Origin: an uncultured Oscillospiraceae bacterium
Lineage (GTDB): Bacteria; Bacillota; Clostridia; Oscillospirales; Oscillospiraceae
Direction: 5' to 3'
Length of the DNA stretch: 10,708 nt
Assembly: GCA_934567115.1 (NCBI GenBank)
Contig: CAKTJA010000034.1
Coordinates: forward strand, 1-10,708
Positions within the stretch are counted from its first letter, which is position 1. Every line of letters starts with the position of its first letter. Shown here in pieces: positions 7,691 through 10,708 of the stretch. The notes beneath the pieces are model-generated. The model did not search any database, was not told the DNA's origin, and was given only the letters and a program-made list of their open reading frames with translations. The position numbers were made by a program, and so were the translations under genes.

Positions 7691-8291
7691 GCGTCGGAGC
7701 GCGGCCCGGCGACCGCCTCTCGACCGGGTCCCCGCGTGCCTTCGGCCCGCGCTTGCCGCGCTGTGGTTCCAGCCGGGACGATGGCCGCTTCTCGCCTCCC
7801 TCGCCTTTGCTGCCGCGGCGCTCGTCACGCGGCGCGCCGGGTGGGCGCTCGCCGGCTGTGCCGTCCTGCTCCCGCTCGCCCTGTGGCAGCGCTTCTCAAG
7901 GCTCGATGCCGGCGAGAACTTCACGGCGCTGCGCTCCCTCCCCTTCCTCGGACGCGGCAGCTCCTTTTTCCTCTGCCAGAGGCGGAGGCGCGGCGTTGCC
8001 TCTCTGAGCTGCCGCGCGCTGCGGCGCTCCCTGCTCGCGGACAGGGACGGGATGTGGGAGGACCTGCCTGCCGGACGCTATCTCACCGTCACGCATGACG
8101 CCGCGCTGCGCGTGCTGCATGAGGATCCGCGCGTCCGCTTCGACGCCCCGCCCGCGCCGCTCTATTCCTGCACGCTCCGCCCCGTGCTCTCCGCCTGGAC
8201 GCGTGGGCGCTGTCGGCGCTGCAAGCATCGCTGCGCGGCATGGCGCTGTGAGGCGAGGACCTTTTATCTGGTCCGTTTTTCCCTCCTGTAA
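7668..8291 (+). CDS. Unrecognised small membrane protein with C-terminal Cys cluster
   Basis: I do not recognise this 207-residue protein. It has a basic N-terminal 30 residues, two adjacent hydrophobic segments at about 39-54 and 58-73 that could form a hairpin, then a soluble C-terminal part of about 130 residues with the motif DLPAGRYLTVTHDAALRVL (132-150). Four cysteines (182, 185, 189, 194) sit in a very basic stretch and might bind metal. The last ten residues, mostly hydrophobic or aromatic, look unlike the rest and could reflect a drifted end. ATG 7668 overlaps the LRR gene by 23 bases; ATG 7680 is an alternative four codons on. It lies just before the operon terminator, so it is probably co-transcribed with the pilus and LRR genes. 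A role in that system is only inferred from position. Confidence 0.6.
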   Translation: MLPPMRTERRSAARRPPLDRVPACLRPALAALWFQPGRWPLLASLAFAAAALVTRRAGWALAGCAVLLPLALWQRFSRLDAGENFTALRSLPFLGRGSSFFLCQRRRRGVASLSCRALRRSLLADRDGMWEDLPAGRYLTVTHDAALRVLHEDPRVRFDAPPAPLYSCTLRPVLSAWTRGRCRRCKHRCAAWRCEARTFYLVRFSLL

Positions 8292-8310
8292 GCCATCCCC
8301 ATACACGCAC

Positions 8311-8357
8311 GGAGCGGGAGCATATCGGTTTCGATACGCTCCCGCTCCCTTATTTTT
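8311..8357 (+). terminator. Rho-independent terminator closing the pilus/LRR operon
   Basis: GGAGCGGGAGCATATC (8311-8326) pairs with GATACGCTCCCGCTCC (8333-8348), a 16-base stem with a single A-C mismatch and a six-base loop, followed by a T-rich run at 8350-8356. It lies 19 bases after the stop of the small membrane protein gene and 22 bases before the next gene, so it separates two transcription units. In reverse orientation there is no matching T-run. Confidence 0.9.
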
Positions 8358-8378
8358 GAAAGAAAGGCGGTCTCCCCT

Positions 8379-9182
8379 ATGAACATGTTCAAGATGCCCC
8401 ATGTCATCCTCGACGACGTACGGCTTTCCAAGAGCGCCCGGCTGATCGCCGCCGTGCTCTGCGCCTGCCACGGTCCGTCCGGGCGCTGCTGCCGTTCCTA
8501 TGCCCAGCTTGCCGCTGCCGCCGGACTTCGCTCCGAGAAGACCGCGCGGCGCGCCGTTGCGCAGCTGCTCGAGTGCGGCTACGTTTCCGTCCGCGCCTCC
8601 CGCTTCCGTTCCGCCGGCACAGGGCGCGTCCTGCGCGGGGCGAACGTCTATCGCATCGACCGTGCCGCGCTCTTGAAGCGCGGCTATACCTTCCTCCCGC
8701 GCCGCCTGCTCCGCGAGCGGCTCAGCGCCTCGGAAAAGCTCCTCTGCATCGCCGTCTACCGCGCCGCCGGGAATGAGCGCCGCGCGTTCCCCAGCATCAG
8801 CCGCCTCTGCCGCGCCGTCTCCTGCGCGCGCTCCACCGTCTGCGCCGCCCTGCGTGTGCTGCGCTCTCTCCCCTTCCTGCTCGTTCGGCTCTGCCGCAAA
8901 AAAAGCGGGGCGTTCGCCGCCAGCTCCTATCATCTGGTCCACGCTTACCTCTGGGAGAGAGACAGTGAGACGATAAGGCCGACAGCAAACGCCGCCACTA
9001 AACCCAATCTAACTTTACATTGCCGCGCACGGAAAGTCAAGTCCTTTTTTCACCTTGTCCGCGTCCGCTCCGCAATCAGCGCGGCGCCGTGGGCGGACGC
9101 TTCCGCGTCGTCTGATGGGTCGAAGGCTGCGGGCTGTCCGGCGCTCTTTCTGCCTCCCGCGAGGCCTCCGCCCCGCTTTTGA
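8379..9182 (+). CDS. Double winged-helix DNA-binding protein, mobile-element type
   Basis: This 267-residue protein contains two helix-turn-helix/winged-helix units. The first spans about 17-95, with recognition region SYAQLAAAAGLRSEKTARRA (40-59) and the following wing. The second spans about 114-190, with FPSISRLCRAVSCARSTV (137-154). Each has the layout of HTH_36-like domains used by plasmid and conjugative-element replication or regulatory proteins: a start helix after LS, a 'read this locus' helix, then LL/LR-hydrophobic strands. It probably binds DNA at its own locus or at an origin or transfer region. Residues from about 200 on are low-complexity, rich in Ala, Ser, Pro and Arg, and may be disordered or the remains of a drifted end. 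ATG 8379 follows AAAGG at 8363-8367; ATG 8385 is also possible. No integrase or Rep motif is visible, so its exact role is open. Confidence 0.65.
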   Translation: MNMFKMPHVILDDVRLSKSARLIAAVLCACHGPSGRCCRSYAQLAAAAGLRSEKTARRAVAQLLECGYVSVRASRFRSAGTGRVLRGANVYRIDRAALLKRGYTFLPRRLLRERLSASEKLLCIAVYRAAGNERRAFPSISRLCRAVSCARSTVCAALRVLRSLPFLLVRLCRKKSGAFAASSYHLVHAYLWERDSETIRPTANAATKPNLTLHCRARKVKSFFHLVRVRSAISAAPWADASASSDGSKAAGCPALFLPPARPPPRF

Positions 9183-9208
9183 ATGGGGGTAGTCCGATTT
9201 TTACCGCC

Positions 9209-9224
9209 CTGAGTTAGTACTCAG
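9209..9224. repeat. Short palindrome
   Basis: CTGAGT (9209-9214) and ACTCAG (9219-9224) form a perfect 6-bp inverted repeat around TAGT. It lies 26 bases after the stop of the winged-helix gene. It is compatible with an operator for that protein, but the size is small and chance cannot be excluded. Confidence 0.35.
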
Positions 9225-9307
9225 ATAACGCTAAGGCTTATGGCAGGAGAAAAAAGTACGATATCCTTCGGACAGTGCAGGTTAGAAGGAGCGGGGCGGC
9301 AGAGTGT

Positions 9308-9329
9308 CCGCGCCGTGCGGACGGCGCGG
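9308..9329. repeat. Perfect 8-bp GC-rich hairpin
   Basis: CCGCGCCG (9308-9315) pairs with CGGCGCGG (9322-9329) around a six-base loop. Two other pairings compete for the same bases: CGGACA (9269-9274) with TGTCCG (9305-9310), and GTCCGC (9306-9311) with GCGGAC (9317-9322). Three mutually exclusive stems over 60 bases is a pattern seen in switching leaders, although high GC makes chance stems more likely. Confidence 0.5.
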
Positions 9330-9338
9330 GGAGAGACG

Positions 9339-9444
9339 GCACAAAGGAGAGGCTCTGTAAAGCGGCTTTCGCGGCATAAGGCCCAGTCTGCGGACTGGAC
9401 TTATTCCACGGTCCGCTTGACAGCCCCTCTCCCTTTGCGCTTTT
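9339..9444 (+). ncRNA. Candidate structured RNA: long imperfect rod with apical hairpin
   Basis: Bases 9339-9365 pair with 9413-9440 over about 24 base pairs. The breaks are one mismatch near the base (9341/9438), a single-base bulge (9433), a two-base internal loop (9353-9354/9424-9425) and one mismatch (9359/9419). Inside it, 9376-9388 pairs with 9393-9404 (ATAAG...AGTC with GACT...CTTAT) around a four-base loop. A short TTTT (9441-9444) follows the rod on the + strand, so the hairpin might also end transcription. The extent and strand of any transcript are unknown. I cannot match it to a known RNA class, and a DNA-level role (single-strand origin, oriT) is an equal alternative. Confidence 0.45.
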
Positions 9445-9453
9445 GGAAGACAA

Positions 9454-9480
9454 CGAAGCGCGAGCGGGCGCCGCGCTTCG
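9454..9480. repeat. Perfect 9-bp inverted repeat
   Basis: CGAAGCGCG (9454-9462) pairs with CGCGCTTCG (9472-9480) around a nine-base loop. A pyrimidine-rich run (CTCTCTTTC) follows at 9481-9489. It lies between the rod structure and the accessory-gene ribosome binding site, so in the mRNA it would be a leader hairpin 36 bases before GGAGG. Confidence 0.55.
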
Positions 9481-9529
9481 CTCTCTTTCAAGACTGGGAA
9501 ACAACGATATGGATACGGAGGTTTACATG

Positions 9530-10054
9530 ATGGAACGGTTTACGATCCGAAATGCTGACGGGAGTGTTTCGCCCCGCTTTGGACGCGCGGGGTCGCTGCT
9601 CGACCGCCTTGCCGCCTACGAGGATACAGGGCTGACGCCCGAGGATCTCCGGAGCACATTCAGCAGGAGCGGCGTCATACGGCTTGCCGCGCGGGCGCTC
9701 GACGTGGAGCCTGCGCGTCTCTACGAGCTGGCCAGAGCCGACAGGGACGGACGGCTGGTGGTGTATGCGCGCTGGATATCCGTCGATCTCTACGGGGATG
9801 AGCCGTATTGCTGCACCGCGTGCGGCGCCAGCGTAAGCGATTGCAGCTACAAGTTCTGTCCCAGGTGCGGGGAGAGGATGGACAGGGAAGCCGTGCCGGT
9901 GGTGCATGCGCACTGGGTACCCGTTGATCTCCACGGGGATGAGCAGCCGTACTGCTGCTCCGCGTGCGGCACCGGCGCAGGTGATCGCAATTACAGGTTC
10001 TGCCCCAGCTGTGGAGCGAAGATGGATGGGAGGGATGGCAATGAGACTGATTGA
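9530..10054 (+). CDS. Small accessory protein with two tandem zinc ribbons
   Basis: This 174-residue protein belongs to the loose group of phage and conjugative-element proteins that pair a 'YEDTGLTPEDL' segment with a zinc ribbon; the function of these is unknown. Residues 1-75 include LLDRLAAYEDTGLTPEDL (about 24-41). After that, two near-identical zinc ribbons follow, each built as CC-x-ACG ... FCP-x-CG and ending in MD. ATG 9530 is chosen for its eight-base spacing from GGAGG (9517-9521); ATG 9527 directly before it is possible with shorter spacing. In-frame codons extend upstream to a TTG at 9443 but cross the hairpins and are unlikely to be used. The end overlaps the next gene by 14 bases. 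Confidence 0.7.
   Translation: MERFTIRNADGSVSPRFGRAGSLLDRLAAYEDTGLTPEDLRSTFSRSGVIRLAARALDVEPARLYELARADRDGRLVVYARWISVDLYGDEPYCCTACGASVSDCSYKFCPRCGERMDREAVPVVHAHWVPVDLHGDEQPYCCSACGTGAGDRNYRFCPSCGAKMDGRDGNETD
9757..10027 (+). repeat. Tandem duplication of a zinc-ribbon coding unit
   Basis: Copy 1 (9757-9883) and copy 2 (9898-10027) lie 141 bases apart and are highly similar at the DNA level as well as in protein: GGTGGTG(T/C)ATGCGC opens both, and the Cys codons and flanking bases match. Copy 2 has one extra codon (CAG). This is an in-frame segmental duplication recent enough to keep its DNA identity. Confidence 0.85.
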
Positions 10055-10322
10055 TGCTGATAAGCTGTACATCAAATTCGATGCTCTGCCATGGTGGAAC
10101 AATCAGGATAGGGACGAAATTGCGCTGCAAGGAGTTGTTGATGCGCCCACCGTCGACGCTGTGTGCGTGACGCGCTGTAAAGATTGCAAGCACAAAGGAT
10201 GGATACAAGAGCCTTGCCATGGCAAAAGCATTGATTATTGCAGGGTCTGGGACTGCACTTTGCAGAATCTGGAATCGACGTTTTGCAGCTACGGTGAGCC
10301 GAGGAAGGAGGAGTGCGTATGA
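10041..10322 (+). CDS. Small Cys-rich accessory protein of the 'MRLIDADKL' type
   Basis: This 93-residue protein opens MRLIDADKL and contains DAPTVDAV followed by CKDCKH, the signature layout of a very common family of small hypothetical proteins in Firmicutes prophages and conjugative elements. Further cysteines (CHGK, CRVWDC, FCSYGE) suggest a metal-bound fold. ATG 10041 is chosen over ATG 10035 because GGGAGGG (10028-10034) is six bases from the former but touches the latter. It overlaps the preceding gene by 14 bases and the next by four (ATGA), so the three are translated as one unit. The function is unknown. Confidence 0.75.
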   Translation: MRLIDADKLYIKFDALPWWNNQDRDEIALQGVVDAPTVDAVCVTRCKDCKHKGWIQEPCHGKSIDYCRVWDCTLQNLESTFCSYGEPRKEECV

Positions 10323-10444
10323 TCCGCATTATCATCGACGTTGAGGAGCACGGCGACAAGCTCGCAACGAAAGAATCAGTGGCGATGGCGCTTGAGCAGT
10401 TCGGCAAGGTCCGCGTCGTCATGGTCACGGACGGGAGGGCGTGA
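10319..10444 (+). CDS. 41-residue hypothetical protein
   Basis: This tiny gene ends the accessory cassette. Its ATG overlaps the previous stop (ATGA, 10319-10322), and AAGGAGG at 10305-10311 sits seven bases upstream, which is strong translational evidence despite the small size. The product starts with a beta-prone MIRIIIDVEE and contains KESVAMALEQFGKVRVVMV, which suggests a small alpha/beta fold. No family is recognised. Confidence 0.65.
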   Translation: MIRIIIDVEEHGDKLATKESVAMALEQFGKVRVVMVTDGRA

Positions 10445-10461
10445 CGTTGGAAAGGTTTTCC

Positions 10462-10490
10462 TTGCCTTTTCCGATGAAACGTGATATACT
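10462..10490 (+). promoter_or_regulatory. Near-consensus sigma-A-type promoter
   Basis: A -35 hexamer TTGCCT (10462-10467) and a -10 hexamer TATACT (10485-10490) are separated by exactly 17 bases, with GTGA preceding the -10. It lies 17 bases after the stop of the 41-residue protein in a locally AT-richer stretch. Transcription would start near 10497, about 13 bases before the 10510-10540 hairpin. It is the clearest promoter in the window. Confidence 0.7.
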
Positions 10491-10497
10491 TCTCTGG

Positions 10498-10540
10498 CAA
10501 AATAAATAACTGTCCCCGCCGGTAGCAACGGCGGGGACAG
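10498..10540 (-). terminator. Perfect 12-bp hairpin; terminator-like on the - strand
   Basis: CTGTCCCCGCCG (10510-10521) pairs perfectly with CGGCGGGGACAG (10529-10540) around a seven-base loop. Read on the minus strand the stem is followed by TTATTTATTTT (complement of 10499-10509), which fits a Rho-independent terminator for transcription entering from the right. Read on the plus strand it has no T-run directly behind it and would be a 5' leader hairpin just after the 10462-10490 promoter. Both uses are possible. Confidence 0.6.
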
Positions 10541-10542
10541 CG

Positions 10543-10708
10543 ATGGATTTTGCGCGTACTTTGAGAAAAGGCCGAATGTTTTCGAACTCGAAGCCTTGTC
10601 CCGCAAAGCAAAGCACAGCAACCCACGACATACAGTTGTGTTGCTGCCGGCTTTGCGGGGCGCTATGGCTCCGTTTTGCCGGCTGCATAGTCAAAACGAC
10701 GTTGCCTG
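10543..10708 (+). CDS. Possible Cys-rich small protein, open at window edge
   Basis: From ATG 10543 a frame stays open for 55 codons to the window end, encoding a basic start and a Cys cluster (LCCCRLCG). A GGGGA within the hairpin arm (10533-10537) lies five bases upstream and could act as a ribosome binding site that the hairpin hides. Against it, the same bases form a nested inverted repeat, which may be what is actually conserved. This is a weak call. Confidence 0.25.
   Translation, partial: MDFARTLRKGRMFSNSKPCPAKQSTATHDIQLCCCRLCGALWLRFAGCIVKTTLP
10600..10659. repeat. Nested inverted repeat
   Basis: CCCGCAAAGC (10600-10609) is the exact complement of GCTTTGCGGG (10650-10659). Inside it, CAGCAAC (10616-10622) pairs with GTTGCTG (10640-10646). 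The two stems are in register, separated by an asymmetric internal loop of six and three bases, around a 17-base apical region. The structure could be a structured RNA, a recombination or transfer site, or the remnant of a small repeat element. Confidence 0.6.

Larger units (their letters stand above)
9183..9526. other. 344-base non-coding region rich in inverted repeats
   Basis: I see no credible gene here. The one open frame (9240-9530) has a composition unlike its neighbours and crosses all the hairpins. The region holds a short palindrome (9209-9224), at least three strong hairpins between 9308 and 9480, and the ribosome binding site GGAGG (9517-9521) of the next gene. It could be a structured leader, a small RNA locus, or an origin or transfer site of a mobile element. 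Confidence 0.6.

Noticed and set aside
7267..8007. A 246-codon + strand frame overlapping the SLH domains
   Set aside because: It overlaps the real SLH frame for over 400 bases and encodes Arg/Pro/Ser-rich low-complexity sequence.
7896..8942. A 348-codon open frame on the - strand
   Set aside because: It runs across the strong terminator at 8311-8357 and opposite the winged-helix gene; its Gly/Ala/Glu-rich composition is the usual by-product of GC-rich coding DNA.
9240..9530. A 96-codon + strand frame across the structured region
   Set aside because: Its composition is Arg/Thr/Ser-rich without motifs, it crosses every hairpin, and it overlaps the better-supported start at 9530.
10072..10694. 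Minus-strand frames over the accessory genes and right edge
   Set aside because: They lie opposite genes with good ribosome binding sites and overlaps, and cross the promoter and hairpin; no motif supports them, although the 10425-10694 frame cannot be fully excluded.

Overview
The window is GC-rich, tightly packed DNA, coded almost wholly on the + strand. The gene set (Gram-positive type Tad pilus genes, a BspA-like leucine-rich repeat protein with S-layer homology domains, and small phage- or conjugative-element-type zinc-ribbon proteins), with several TTG/GTG starts, suggests a high-GC Clostridia member, probably Oscillospiraceae/Ruminococcaceae. That placement is inference. No rRNA, tRNA, CRISPR array, transposase or integrase was seen.

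Region 1 (1-8357) looks like the end of one long operon. It starts with a CpaF/TadA-type secretion ATPase whose 5' end lies outside the window. TadB-like and TadC-like membrane platform proteins follow, then three small proteins that each have a basic N-terminus, a Gly and one hydrophobic segment: a Flp-pilin-like protein, a DUF4320/TadE-like protein and a third pseudopilin-like protein. Next come a 1096-residue secreted LRR protein with SLH domains and an unrecognised small membrane protein. Many junctions overlap (ATGA at 1209-1212; shared bases near 3851-3860 and 7668-7690). A strong Rho-independent terminator at 8311-8357 closes the unit. Together the genes would encode an inner-membrane pilus or secretion machine, its (pseudo)pilins and a wall-anchored repeat protein. 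No prepilin peptidase lies in the window.

Region 2 (8379-9526) holds a protein with two winged-helix modules, of the kind found in plasmid and conjugative-element regulators, and then a 344-base non-coding stretch. That stretch carries several strong inverted repeats, including a rod of about 27 base pairs with a further hairpin at its tip.

Region 3 (9527-10444) is a compact three-gene cassette of small accessory proteins with overlapping ends: a protein with tandemly duplicated zinc ribbons, a protein opening MRLIDADKL with Cys pairs, and a 41-residue protein. Such genes are typical cargo of prophages and conjugative elements.

Region 4 (10445-10708) has a near-consensus promoter, a perfect 12-bp hairpin and a nested inverted repeat. 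It has no convincing gene, although one frame stays open to the window edge. Regions 2-4 suggest that the pilus island sits in or beside an integrated mobile element.
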